Assembly (NCBI GenBank): GCA_035610835.1 | Contig: CM069442.1 | Coordinates: 1 to 64,000 of the forward strand | Length of the DNA: 64,000 nt | Source: Ophiura sarsii | Lineage: Eukaryota; Echinodermata; Ophiuroidea; Amphilepidida; Ophiuridae | Reading direction: 5' to 3' | In this document: one piece after another, positions 37,103-49,305 of the stretch | How the letters are laid out: each line of letters starts with the position of its first letter | Position numbering within the stretch: the stretch's first letter is position 1 | Made by a program: the position numbers and the translations under genes | Notes under the pieces: model-generated | Database searches by the model: none | What the model was told of the DNA's origin: nothing | What the model saw: the letters and a program-made list of their open reading frames with translations, nothing else

Positions 37103-38936
37103 ACTAGCGGCGTACCCTCGCTACGCTCGGGCACTCGCTAGTTGAGTATTTTGATCTAAATTAGATACCTTCATGATTTGTAGCAAAATGGGAATAGAAA
37201 AATGTGTTTATAATTATAGATCCCTGAATTCTTTTTTTCATTTGAAATAGACTTTGTTCACAGTAACCTGAGTTTTGTGCTATCTTTGAATCTCGGACCC
37301 AATTTCAATACCCTATTTAGGGGGGGGGGGTGTGGGGTGTGGGGTGGGGGGGGGGGGAAATGTTATAGTTCCCCGTACACCCAAAAAATGTTGTACCTAC
37401 CCCCAGATACCCCATAGAGTGTATACATGGTATAGAAGATAGTGTACGGTTAGTCGTCAACATGATCAAAGCGTAACTGTATATGCTATTGTGAAATAGC
37501 AAGAGAATCTTGATACTCGAGGTCCCCTTAATCCTAATATCGGTGCAACAGCGCCCTTAAACATCCAGGGATCATATTAAAGCCTACCCAGAAACGCTAT
37601 CTATCATAATAGGTATCCTATAATAAGACATGAAATAACCACTCAGATAGGTGTCTTTGATCAGGTAGGCCATACCCCATAGGCCCTACATCCTTAAATC
37701 CAGTTATCACAGGTGCCCTTAATATTCCATACCCCATACTCCAGGTACCCAGGGTACCCTTAATAATCAAGACAGGCCTACCCCATGTGTGCATACACAC
37801 GTGTAGGCCTAGATTTCACAACCTCCTTCGCGGACGCCACATCCCTAAAAGTTGCCTCATAGAACACGTGTATAAATGTGGGTCCGCGTCGCGCCGCCAC
37901 TGGTTTTATTTAATGGGGTCTTAAGTTTTATAGTGGGTCTTTCATAGTTGGCGGGAGGCGGGGTCTCACCATGATCACTTTGTACCCAGTTCAGTGTTAC
38001 TGTTAGCCATCAGTTTTTTATTTTTCGGCCTATTGATATTAAATTATTTCTCTCCAGTAGGCCCAAACGTAAGTGTATTTCTATCATAGTTTGCTCTAAC
38101 AGTTCCTTTATTTAACAGGTCCTTGTTTAATTATAGGCCTATCCCCTATTTTTAATTATAGGCCTATCCCCCATGTATAATAAGATATCACATATCTGGC
38201 CTATATGATGTTTTTATATAGCGCGCCTGCCCCCGTTGTGACCCGCTTTGTGGATGGGTCCGCGATTGGATTAAGGCACGTCATATAAACGCATTTTCCT
38301 TGTCACTATTTCACATGTTATCCTCGATAGGTCTACGGTTTGCGGTTATACGGTTTGCGCCGGCCTTGCTCCCATTTCCTTCAAAGGGGTTCCTGTATAG
38401 CCTACCCTGGCTATATGATTAACTTGTTGTTGTTGTCTCATCATGCCGTTTCCTTGTACTAAAGGGTATGCACTACGGAGCAACGAATGATTGCCGCCTT
38501 TACTCTACCACATAACACACTACGTTTTGCGCCACTAACCCGTGTGCGCCATTTCGCGGTGCTCCGGTAATCTCCCGATTACGTGTGCGCCGGTAATCTC
38601 CGATTACGCGTGCGATGGTAATCTCCCGATTACGCGTGCGCCGGCAATCTCCCGATTACGCGTGCGATGGTAATCTCCCGATTATGCGTGCGCCGGTAAT
38701 CGCCCGATTACGTGTGCGGCGGCGATCGCCCGATTACGCGTGCGCGTAGCAATAACATAGCAACGGGCTAAAAAACCTCGATTTTCACGAAATCTAACCC
38801 AAAATAAGAAAATCAAACATTAACTGGACAATTGTGGGACCCATACGCACTCGCACCGAAAATTTGAAGTCAATCGAAGGTGCGGAAAGGGAGAACATCT
38901 CCGTACAAAAATCGGCAACTCCGTATTATATATATG
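37103..38936 (+). repeat. 2-kb unit 2
   Basis: Shorter than unit 1 and with no LINE relic seen. G-runs at 37321-37358. A GC-rich minisatellite lies near its end (38565-38750). Confidence 0.85.
38565..38750. repeat. GC-rich minisatellite (gattacgcgtgcg units)
   Basis: About seven copies of gattacgcgtgcg followed by ccggtaatctccc or atggtaatctccc variants (about 26 bp). Shorter versions are in the other units (36730-36880, 40750-40830, 43185-43270). Many CpG dinucleotides. Confidence 0.85.
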
Positions 38937-41063
38937 ACTAGCGGGTACCCTCGCTACGCTCGGGCACTCGCTAGCTGAGTATTATGATACACATTAGATC
39001 AAAATGAGCATAGATAATGAGTTCAAAATTATAGATTCCTGAATCTTTTTTTTCATTTGAAATAGACTTTGTTCACAGAAATCTGAGTTTTGTAGTTTTG
39101 TAGTTTTGTGCTATCTTTGAATCTCGGACCCAATTTCAATACCCTATTTAGGGGGGGGGGGGACAATATTATAGTTACCCCGTACACCCCAAAAATGTTG
39201 TACCTATCCTAGATACCCATAGAGTGTAAACATGGTATAGAATGCGGTAAGTACAGTCGTCATCATAATCAAAGCGTATAGGCTATATTGTGAAATAGCA
39301 AGAGGTCCTTGATACTCCAAGTGCCCTTAATCCTAATATCGGTGTCACGGCGCCCTTAATAATACCCCCTAGAAACTATTATTAAAGGTATCCCATAATA
39401 AGACATGAAATAACCACTCAGGTAGGTGTCTTTGATCAGGTAGGCCCTACCCCATACATCCTTAAAATCCAGTTATCACAGGTGCCGTAGGCGACGGAAG
39501 AGGAGGGGGTGTCAAGGGTCACCCTTGAAATCCAGTGAAATCCAGTTATCAAGGGCGCCCTTAATATTCCACCCCATACTCCAGGTGTACCCATGTGCCC
39601 TTAATAATCCATGTGTTCATATTACCTAGCTGAAGTACTATAATATAAGTTGTCATTAAAGCGTATAAACATGATCTATTGTGAAATAGCAAGAGTTTAT
39701 GTCCTTGATACTCCAGCTGCCCATCAGTGCCACGGTGCCCATAATAATCCAGGGATCTAAATTAATAAGGCCTACCTAGACTACGCTAAATATTATTATA
39801 AGTATCCTATAATGAGATATGAACTAACCCTCACATGTAGGTATCTTTGATCAGGTGGTCCTTTCATATAAAATCCAGTTATCACAGACTTACCACATAC
39901 TTCAGGTATCCAGTTTTATAATGGGGTAGTTAGTGAGGCGGCGGAAGAGGAGGGGGTGTCAAGGGTCACCCTTGAAATCCAGTGAAATCCAGTTATCACG
40001 GGCGCCCTTAATATTCCACCCAATACTCCAGGTACTCATGTGCCCTTAAACATCTTTGTGTTCATATTATGTAGGCCTAGGATTTGAGTTGTATAGTGGG
40101 TAGTTAGTGAGGCGGCGGAAGAGGAGGGGGGGGGGGGTGTCACGGGACCCTAGATTTCACGACGCCCCCATCCCATAAAAGTTGTCAAGTCTCCAATAGA
40201 ACACGTGTATTAAATAGGTCCGCGACACCACTGGTTCTATTTAGTGGGGTTTAAAGTTTTATAGTGGTCTTTTATAGTTGGTGGAGGTACCCATGTGCCC
40301 TTAAAAATCCATGTGTTCATATTATGTAGGCCTAGGATTTGAGTTGTATAGTGGGTAGTTAGTGAGGCGGCGGAAGAGGAGGGGAGGGGGGTCACGGGAC
40401 TCTAGATTTCACGACGCCCCCATCACATAAAAGTTGTCAAGTCTCCAATAGAACACGTGTATTAAATAGGTCCGCGACACCACTGGTTCTATTTAGTGGG
40501 GTCTTAAGTTTTATAGTGGGTCTTTTATATAGTTGGTGGGGGCGGGACTCACCGGTAACCATGATCACTGTGTACCCAGTTCAGCACTGTGAGCCATCCG
40601 ATCCGTTTATTTTATTTTTCGGCCTATTGATATTAAATTATTTCTCCAGTAGGCATGTAGGCCTAAACGTTAGTGCAATTACCATAGATGATATTTTGCT
40701 CACACCATTCCTTTAACTACGCTTTTCGCCACTAACGCGTGTGCACCTTACGGTTTGCGCCATTACGCGTGCGCCGGTAACCGCGCAATAACGCGTGCGC
40801 TGGCGATCACCCGATTACGCGTGCCCGGTGCGCCGGCCATCGCCATGGCGTGTCCAGCGTATACGCAGCGCGTAGCAATAACATAGCAACGGGCTACAAA
40901 ACCTCGAATTTCACGAAATCTAACCCAAAATCAAAAAATCAAACATAAACTGGACAATTGTGGGCCCCATACGCACCCGCACAGAAAATTTGAAGTCAAT
41001 CGAAGGTGCGGAAAGGGGAGAACATCTCCGTACAAAAATGGACAACTCCGTATTATATATAAG
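38937..41063 (+). repeat. 2-kb unit 3
   Basis: Contains an internal duplication: gcggcggaagaggaggggg or a near form appears at about 39495, 39937, 40112 and 40367, each followed by overlapping phrases. Homopolymer G-runs at 39150 and 40128. The opening motif lacks two bases relative to units 2 and 4. Confidence 0.82.
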
Positions 41064-41312
41064 ACTAGCGGCGTACCCTCGCTACGCTCGGGCACTCGCT
41101 AGCTGAGTATTATCTTAATTAGATACCTTCATGCTTTGTTGCGAAATGGACATAGGTAATGAGTTCAAAATTGTAGATCCCTGAATAATTGTTTTCATTT
41201 GAAATAGACTTTGTTCACAGAAATCTGAGTTTTGTGATATCTTTGAATCTCGGACCCAATTTCAATACCCCATTTAGGAGAGAAACAATGTTATAGTTAT
41301 CCCATACACGCC

Positions 41313-41343
<31 letters not shown>

Positions 41344-42061
41344 AAACCTGTACCAACCCCATACCCCATATAGTGTATACGTAGTGCGGTGTCGTCAACA
41401 TGATCAAAGCGTATAGGCTATTGTGAAATAGCAAGAGGTCGTTGATACTCCAGGTGCCCTTCTAATATCGGTGCCACGGCACCCTTAATAATCCAAGGAT
41501 ATTTATAAGACCTACCCAGAAACGCTAAATATTATAGGTATCCCACAATAAGACCTGAAATAACCACTCAGATAGGCGCTATCCCATACATCCTTAAAAT
41601 TCAGTTACCACAGGTGCCCCTGATATTCCATACCCATACTCCAGGTACCCATGGTATAACCTTATAAATAATCCAGACAGGATAGATTTCACAACCCACT
41701 TCGCGGACGCCCCCCCCTCCCCCCTAATTTTTTCAAGTCTCTCATAGAACACTTACGTATTAAATAGATTTAGGTCCGCGACGCCACTGGTTTTATTAAA
41801 TGGCTTTATTAAGTTTTATAGTGAGTCTTTCATAGTTGGCGGGAGGCGAGGTCTCACCATGATCACTTTGTACCCACCCAGTTCAGTGTTAGCCATCCTT
41901 TATTTTATTTTCCGGCCTATTGACATTAAATTATTTCTCCAGTAGGCTTGTTGTACGTAAGTGTATTTCTACATGCGTATTTTGCTCTAACAGTATACCT
42001 TGTTTATTGATAGGCATGTATAATATGATATCACGGTTTTAGCTGGCCTATCTATTTTATA

Positions 42062-42498
42062 AACTGCTCACAAAAAGTATCGAAATACTCGAAAGGGTAT
42101 GCATTAATCGAAGCAAATAACCAAGTGCATAATTTTGTTCGGCGTATTTTGACACCTCGATCGTTGAGATGCGATGTTGCGGAGCGGAGTTATTGTCATT
42201 TCAATGGTCGTGGATCCAGTTTCAAAAGTGACACTCATCCCTATTGAAAATCACGAATCTGATCATTCTAAACAATGCAAACCTCTTTCTATAGGATGAT
42301 TGTCACTTTTGAAATTGGACCCACGACCATTGAAATGACAATAACTCCGCTCTGCAATATCGTATCTTATCGATCGAGGTGTCAAAATACGCGGAACAAA
42401 ATTATGCACTTGGTTATTTGCTTCGATTAATGCATACCCTTTCGAGCCGTTATATATTGGATCATTTCTAAGTGTTTCGATACTTTTTGTGAGCAGTT
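42062..42498. mobile_element. Foldback MITE in unit 4, TA target, about 190-bp TIRs
   Basis: AACTGCTCACAAAAAGTATC at the left and GATACTTTTTGTGAGCAGTT at the right are exact inverted repeats. The arms continue for about 190 bp with mismatches (gaccattgaaatgacaataa and its reverse). TA flanks both ends (42060-42061, 42499-42500). Unit 1 has the uninterrupted site, so the insertion and the TA duplication can be read directly. Confidence 0.92.
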
Positions 42499-42664
42499 TA
42501 TATAGCGCGCCCTGTCCGTGGCCCGCGTTGTGGATGGTTCCGCGATGGGATTGAGGCACTGTCGAATACACGCATTTTCCCTGTCACTATTAAAACACAT
42601 GTTATCCTAGATGCATGCATGCCTACGGTTTGCGCCTAATACGGCCGCTAGAGGAAAGTGTGCA

Positions 42665-42800
42665 GTTAGTCATCAGAGCGTAGTCTTTCTACATCTATCT
42701 ATGAATATACTCATTAAAGTTGTCAAGAGACAATATCTAATTGAGAACAAAATACAGACGTCAGTCAGAAAACATGGTACCAAATACACACACAAGATAC
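42665..42800 (-). mobile_element. LINE 3' UTR relic in unit 4
   Basis: Same tail as 36186-36300, slightly longer (includes gtcagtcagaaaacatggta). It fits an insertion into the ancestor of units 1 and 4. Confidence 0.7.
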
Positions 42801-43500
42801 ATAATAAAATAGGCCCTGCCCCATGATACACCTTTAAGTTATCACAGGTTGGCCTACCCTTAATATTCCATACACCATTCAGGTACCCCGTGAGCCCCGT
42901 GGCCAACCTCAAGTGTTCATATGTGGCCTAGGATTTTGAATTTTATAGTAGAGTATCCCTAGATTTCACGACCCCCTTCGCGGATGCCCACGCCCCTTAA
43001 ATTTGCCATGTTTTCCATATTCTATAGTGGGTCTTTCATACAAACACTGCACAAAAAGAAATTATCCACATCTCACATCATCAATTGTTTCCAACACCTG
43101 TATCTATTAGCTGGTGTGAGTCTCATCCATTTTACAATGACCCGCATCATTCATGATCTTTGTAAGCTAACAAACCGTCTCACGCGTGCTCCGGTATCGC
43201 CCGATTACGCGTGCGCCGGTAATCGCCTGAATACGCGCGCGCCGACAATCGCCGATTACGCGAGTTGTGCGCCGGCCATCGCCATGGCGTGTCCAGCGTA
43301 TACGCGGCGCGTAGCAATAACATAGCAACGGGCTACAAAACCTCGAATTTCACGGAATCTAACCCAAATTTAAAAAATCAAACATAAACTGGACAATTGT
43401 GGGCCCCATACGCACCCGCACAGAAAATTTGAAGTCAATCGAAGGTGCGGAAAGGGGAGAACATCTCTGTACAAAAATCGGCAACTCCGTATTATATATA

Positions 43501-44144
43501 TGATAATCTATATACTAATTTTCGGTCCCTCGTCTGATTAGATAGTTCAATACTAATTTTGCATTCGCGTCCCTCTTCAACTGAAAAAGCGTGGTAATTG
43601 CGCCTCTAATAGAATACACGAGCTAATTAGATAGTTCAATACCCGTTTTTTCCCGTTTTCAGACATGCGCAGAAAGGATCACATGTGAAAATCCAAAATG
43701 TTGAATTTATTTTACTCGGGTAGCTACTGTTCGGACACAAATTGTAGTTTTCGGAGTAAGTGATGACATATGGTCTTCACCCAAGATATTTTCTTCAGGG
43801 ATATAGCTACATTTCTGTATATGCGGCTGTTTGTTATTCTTAAAGATCGCATAGTAACAAGCATTTATACGTCCGACAAATAAAAATATTTCACGACATT
43901 TTCTAAATGTAAACAAAAACTCTTACACAGATCTTAAAGTGACACTTTCACATTAGTAACATAGATGAATGCGACGTTTGCTAACGATAAAGAAACTGGC
44001 ATGTTTCTATGTTGTGCTGCGCGACCGCGTTTAACATGGCGCACGCGGTTCGTCGCACACGTAATGACGCAGACTAAAAGTGTACGCGTTTGTGGCGCAA
44101 ACCGTGTACATTGTAACGGAGCAGAGTGAAAGCAGGCAGTCCGT
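43501..44144. other. Spacer with a short internal repeat
   Basis: attagatagttcaatac occurs at about 43538 and 43626. Otherwise non-repetitive, with a CpG-rich part at about 44020-44110. No gene. Confidence 0.4.
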
Positions 44145-44390
44145 ACACTCTTAGAAAAAGGATGCTTCAGGCTTCAGGGGTTCTTGGCTGTCCCGTATGG
44201 AACCCTTTATATCATCTTAAAAGGTTCCAAAAAGAACCAATTTAAGGTTCAAAATAGGCAAAATATGGGCAAACATTGGTCTTTCGAACCTCTAAAGGTT
44301 CTCTACAGAACCTTTTGGGGCCTTTAAAATCAAAGAACTTTTAAACCATTATACGGGACAGCCAAGAACCCCTCTGAAGCACCCTTTTTT
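44145..44390. mobile_element. MITE-like inverted repeat with ttcttggctgtcccgtat arms
   Basis: The left arm ggggttcttggctgtcccgt and the right arm acgggacagccaagaacccc are inverted, extended by gcttcag/ctgaagc and aaaaagg/cctttttt. The interior repeats ggttc and gaacc. The left terminus gtacactcttag has no partner at the right end, where the sequence runs directly into the GTCTCGCCTG element. Confidence 0.75.
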
Positions 44391-47300
44391 GTCTCGCCTG
44401 ATGTAATAAGAAAGAGACTATGTTATCACTATTTCTGTCCGCCGTATGCCGTATGCCGTATGCCGTCCGCCGTGTGCTAAGAAATACCTTTGTGACGCGA
44501 TATCTGGAGATCCGTAAGGCCTATCGTGATGGGACTTGGTGGAGGGAAGGGGGGTGGTGCGTTCTGTTGCTGATTGATTTTTCAAGGTCATCGGGGGTCA
44601 TACAAGGTCATCGGGGTCAAATATGCTTAAAACTTTTGAGACGCGTTGTGACGCGATATCTAGAGATCCGTAAGGCCTATCTTGATGGGACTTGATGTCA
44701 GGGAAGGGGGTGGGGTGTTCTTTTGCTGATTAGATTTTCAAGGTCATTGGAGGTCATTCAAGGTCATCGGGGTCAAATATGGGGTCAAATAAGATCCGTA
44801 AGGCCGATCTTGATGGGATTTGGTGGAGGGAAGGGGGTGGTGTGTTCTTTTTGCTGATTACATTTTCAAGGTCATCGGAGGTCATTCAAGGTCATCGGGG
44901 GTCAAATATGGGGTCAAATAGATCAGTAAGGCCTATCTTGATGGGATTTGGTGGAGGGAAGGGTGGTGGTGTGTTCTTTTTGCTGATTAAATTGTCAAGG
45001 TCACCAGAGGTCATCGGGGTCAAATATGGTGTCAAATAGATCAGTAAGGCCTATATTGATGAGATTTGGTGGAGGGAAGGGGAGTGGTGTGTTCTTTTTG
45101 CTGAATCAATTTTCAAGGTCATCAGAGGTCATTCAAGGTCATCGGGGGTCAAATAAGCTCCATAAGGCCTATCTTGATTGGATTTGGTGGAGGGAAGGGG
45201 GATGGTGTGTTCTTTTTGTTCTTAATTTTTCGGGGTCATCAGGGTCAAATAATGGGGTCAAATAGATCAGTAAGGCCTATCTTGATGGGATTTGGTGGAG
45301 GGAAGGGGGGGGGTGTTCTTTTTGTTGATTAATTTTTCGGGGTCATCGGGGGTCAAATATGGGGTCAAATAGATCAGTAAGGCCTATCTTGATGGGATTT
45401 GGTGGACGGAAGAGGGATGGTGTGTTCTTTTTGTTGATTAATTTTTCGGGGTCATTGGGGGTCAAATATGGGGTCAAATAGATCAGTAAGGCCTATCTTG
45501 ATGGGATTTGGTGGAGGGAAGGGGGGTGGTGTGTTCTTTTTGTTGATTAATTTTTCGGGGTCATTGGGGGTCAAATATGGGGTCAAATAGATCAGTAAGG
45601 CCTATCTTGATGGGATTTGGTGGAGGGAAGGGGGGTGGTGTGTTCTTTTTGTTGATTAATTTTTCGGGGTCATCGGGGGTCAAATATGGGGTCAAATAGA
45701 TCAGTAAGGCCTATCTTGATGGGATTTGGTGGACGGAAGAGGGATGGTGTGTTCTTTTTGTTGATTAATTTTTCGGGGTCATCGGGGGTCAAATATGGGG
45801 TCAAATAGATCAGTAAGGCCTATCTTGATGGGAATTGGTGGACGGAAGAGGGATGGGGTGTTCTTTTTGTTGATTATTTTTTCGGGGTCATCGGGGGTCA
45901 AATATGGGGTCAAATAGATCAGTAAGGCCTATCTTGATGGGATTTGGTGGACGGAAGAGGGATGGGGTGTTCTTTTTGTTGATTATTTTTTCGGGTCATC
46001 GGGGGTCAAATATGGGGTCAAATAGATCAGTAAGGCCTATCTTGATGGGATTTGGTGGACGGAAGAGGGATGGTGTGTTCTTTTGTTGATTCATTTTTCG
46101 GAGTCATCGGGGGTCAAATATGGGGTCAAATAGATCAGTAAGGCCTATCTTTATGGGATTTGGTGGAGGGAAGGGGGGTGGTGTGTCCTTTTTGTTGATT
46201 AATTTTTCGGGGTCATCGGGGTCAAATATGGGGTCAAATAGATCAGTAAGGCCTATCTTGATGGGATTTGGTGGACGGAAGAGGGATGGTGTGTTCTTTT
46301 TGTTGATTAATTTTTCGGGGTCATTGGGGGTCAAATATGGGGTCAAATAGATCAGTAAGGCCTATCTTGATGGGATTTGGTGGAGGGAAGGGGGTGGTGT
46401 GTTCTTTTAATTTTTCGGGGTCATCGGGGGTCAAATATGGGGTCAAATAGATCAGTAAGGCCTATCTTGATGGGATTTGGTGGACGGAAGAGGGATGGTG
46501 TGTTCTTTTTGTTGATTAATTTTTCGGGGTCATCGGGGGTCAAATATGGGGTCAAATAGATCAGTAAGGCCTGTCTTTATGGGATTTGGTGGAGGGAAGG
46601 GGGGTGGTGTGTTCTTTTTGTTGATTAATTTTTCGGGGTCATCGGGGGTCAAATATGGGGTCAAATAGATCAATAAGGCCTATCTTGATGGGCTTTTGGT
46701 GGAGGGAAGGGGGGTGGTGTGTTCTTTTTGTTGATTAATTTTTCGGGGTCATCGGGGGTCAAATATGGGGTCAAATAGATCAGTAAGGCCTATCTTGATG
46801 GGATTTGGTGGACGGAAGAGGGATGGTGTGTTCTTTTTGTTGATTAATTTTTCGGGGTCATCGGGGGTCAAATATGGGGTCAAATAGATCAGTAAGGCCT
46901 ATCTTGATGGGATTTGGTGGACGGAAGAGGGATGGGGTGTTCTTTTGTTGATTATTTTTTTCGGGGTCATCGGAGGTCAAATATGGCGTCAAATAGATCA
47001 GTAGGGCCTATCTTGATGGGATTTGGTGGAGGGAAGGGGGGTGGTGTGTTCTTTTGTTGATTAATTTTTCTGGGTCATCGGGGGTCAAATAGATCAGTAA
47101 GGCCTATCTTGATGGGATTTGGTGGACGAAAGAGGGATGGTGTGTTCTTTTTGTTGATTAATTTTTCGGGGTTATCGGGGTCAAATATGGGGTCAAATAG
47201 ATCAGTAAGGCCTATCTTGATGGGATTTGGTGGAGGGAAGGGTGGTGGTGTGTTCTTTTTGTTGATTAATTTTTCGGGGTCATCGTGGGTCAAATATGGG

Positions 47301-48090
47301 GTCAAATAGATCAGTAAGGCCTATCTTGATGGGATTTGGTGGACGGAAGAGGGATGGTGTGTTCTTTTTGTTGATTAATTTTTCGGGGTCATCGGGGGTC
47401 AAGTAGATCAGTAAGGCCTATCTTGATGGGATTTGGTGGAGGGAAGGGGGGTGGTGTGTTCTTTTGGTTGATTAATTTTTCGGGGTCATCGGGGGTCAAA
47501 TATGGGGTCAAATAGATCAGTAAGGCCTATCTTGATGGGATTTGGTGGAGGGAAGGGGGGTGGTGTGTTCTTTTTGTTTATTAATTTTTCGGGGTCATCG
47601 GGGTCAAATATGGGGTCAAATAGATCAGTAAGGCACATTTTCAAGGTCATCGGAGGTAATTCAAGGTCATCTGGGGTCAAATAAGATCCGTAAGGCCTAT
47701 CTTGATGGGATTTGGTGGACGGAAGAGGGATGGTGTGTTCTTTTTGTTGATTAATTTTTCGAGGTCATCAGAGGTCATCTGGGGTCAAATAAGATCCGTA
47801 AGGCCTATCTTGATGTGATTTGGGGGAGGGAAGGGGGTTGGTGTGTTCTTTTTGCTGATTTAATTTTCAAGGTCATGAGAGGTCATCTGGGGTCTAATAA
47901 GATCTGTAAGGCCTATCTTGATGTGATTTGGTGTAGGGAAGGGGGTTGGTGTGTTCTTTTTGTTGATTAAATTTTTCAAGGTATTACATCCCTTGCATTA
48001 ACTACAATGCATACCTCTGTGACAGTGCTACATTGTATCATATGTTTCATCATCATTTCTTTCAAGTCACTTTTGATGAACAGGCGAGAC
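44391..48090. mobile_element. Possible nonautonomous transposon carrying a satellite
   Basis: The 109-bp satellite is bracketed by GTCTCGCCTG at 44391-44400 and its exact inverse CAGGCGAGAC at 48081-48090, each joined to non-satellite sequence (about 90 bp left, about 100 bp right). Ten matching bases alone is modest evidence. A further pair, gtacactcttag at 44145 and ctaatagtgtac at 48114, may form an outer nest. Confidence 0.5.
44480..47990 (+). repeat. 109-bp satellite, about 32 units
   Basis: Successive copies of gatcagtaaggcctatcttg are 109 bp apart in the regular part (45481, 45590, 45699). Each unit reads tgatgggatttggtgga..., ggtgtgttctttttgttgat, then ggggtcatcgggggtcaaat and atggggtcaaatagatcag. 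Two interleaved subtypes exist: gaagagggatgg and gaaggggggtgg. Edge units (44480-45250, 47640-47990) are more diverged, as usual for arrays homogenised from the centre. Small frames across the array (NRSVRPILMGFGG) are not genes. Confidence 0.95.
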
Positions 48091-49305
48091 GCGCCGTTCG
48101 AGAACCGCCTTGTCTAATAGTGTACCCAAAGCCACCTCCTCCTCTCCGCACTTCCCTTACTTGATAATCTGGATATAAGGGCACATGGGGCATCTGGATA
48201 AACGGAACATGTGGTACATTATCATGATTATTATAGAGTGTCTGGATTATTCAGGGCATCCGTGGTATCTGGATTACGGGGTTCACTATAAAACGAGTCT
48301 CAAATTACCTGGATATACTATGCGCAGGTGGGCCACCTGTGATAACTGGATTTTAAGGGTGTACACTCAGGTAGTATCTCGGAGGCTTTATAGAACACAG
48401 CAAACATGATAAAGGGACTACATTATACTATACGTTAAGGCCCCACATGCCTATTGGAGGAATAATGTATTTAATGTAAATAGGCCAAACAAAACCCGGA
48501 TGGCCGCACTCATTGTGCTCAAGTACAAGCGTGGAATGGTACAAGTGATCTTGATGATAGACTCCGCCGACCATAAAACTAAACGACAGACTATAAAACT
48601 ATAACGCTCAGAACGTAGGCCTACTGAATTATACAGTATGTGCATATGGGCAGTGGCGACACTTGCACCAGCACCAGGAGGAAAACGGGGTGGCAGGGCA
48701 ATACAAGAATCGGGGGAGACATTTAAAAGCTAATTTTAAGTAACTTTCAATTTTGACATTAAAATTCAACTTTTTATTATTTGGGGTACAAAATAGATAG
48801 AGACATGCGCTGACAGGAGTTTAACTCGGGGTATTAAGAACACGTTGATGGAGTAGGCCTACTCGGATTAAGATCTTGGGTATCTGTATTATTTAAGAGC
48901 ACATTGGGCCTAGGCTCATGGTGTATTAAGGGCACCATGTTACTTACATTATATCGAGGGCACCTTAGTACCTGAATTATTTAAGGACTCCTACTCTTGA
49001 TTGATATTTATATAAACATTTATAACGCTTTGATATTACTGACCTCTGCCTATTGTGATATGACTTTTACTGTCCGCTATCTTTGGCACCCGCGTTTAAT
49101 TGACTTGACTATGATAAAGTAAGGGCACCTGGGTATCTCGAGATAACGGCACACTGCAGTGGGTCTACCTTGATTATGTGGTATCCAGTGCATTATTAAG
49201 GGCACCTGGGGTAACTGGATTAGGGGGTAGGGCTTAGGCCTATGGGGTCCCTGGATATAATGGGACAACGGGTACCTGCATTTCAGGTCTCATGGGAGGC
49301 CTACA
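48091..49305 (-). repeat. Inverted, diverged relic of the 2-kb unit
   Basis: Phrases such as ctgtgataactggattttaa (48330-48349) and gggtaactggatta (49210) are reverse complements of the ttaaaatccagttatcacag and taatccag phrases within the 2-kb units. The order is loosely kept. It is much more diverged than the four head-to-tail units. No gene. Confidence 0.65.

Larger units (their letters stand above)
34981..43500 (+). repeat. Tandem array of four about 2-kb units
   Basis: Four units start at 34981, 37103, 38937 and 41064. Each opens with actagcggcgtaccctcg (a variant in unit 3) and closes with a conserved 3' block: gtagcaataacatagcaacg, gtcaatcgaaggtgcgg, aaaggggagaacatct, then ccgtattatatata. 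Unit lengths are about 2.12, 1.83, 2.13 and 2.44 kb; the last is about 2.0 kb without its MITE. Units hold homopolymeric C/G runs, short acccttaataatcca-type phrases and a GC-rich minisatellite. No open frame is conserved among them. Resemblance of the ends to RTE or Penelope-like repeats is only an impression. Confidence 0.92.
41064..43500 (+). repeat. 2-kb unit 4, with an inserted MITE
   Basis: Closest to unit 1 in order and in the LINE relic at 42665-42800. It carries an extra 437-bp palindromic element at 42062-42498. C-run at 41309-41333. Confidence 0.85.

Noticed and set aside
44420..47684. Many 60-90 codon frames with NRSVRPILMGFGG
   Set aside because: Translations of the 109-bp satellite. 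Since 109 is not a multiple of three, each frame stops within one to two units; no gene.
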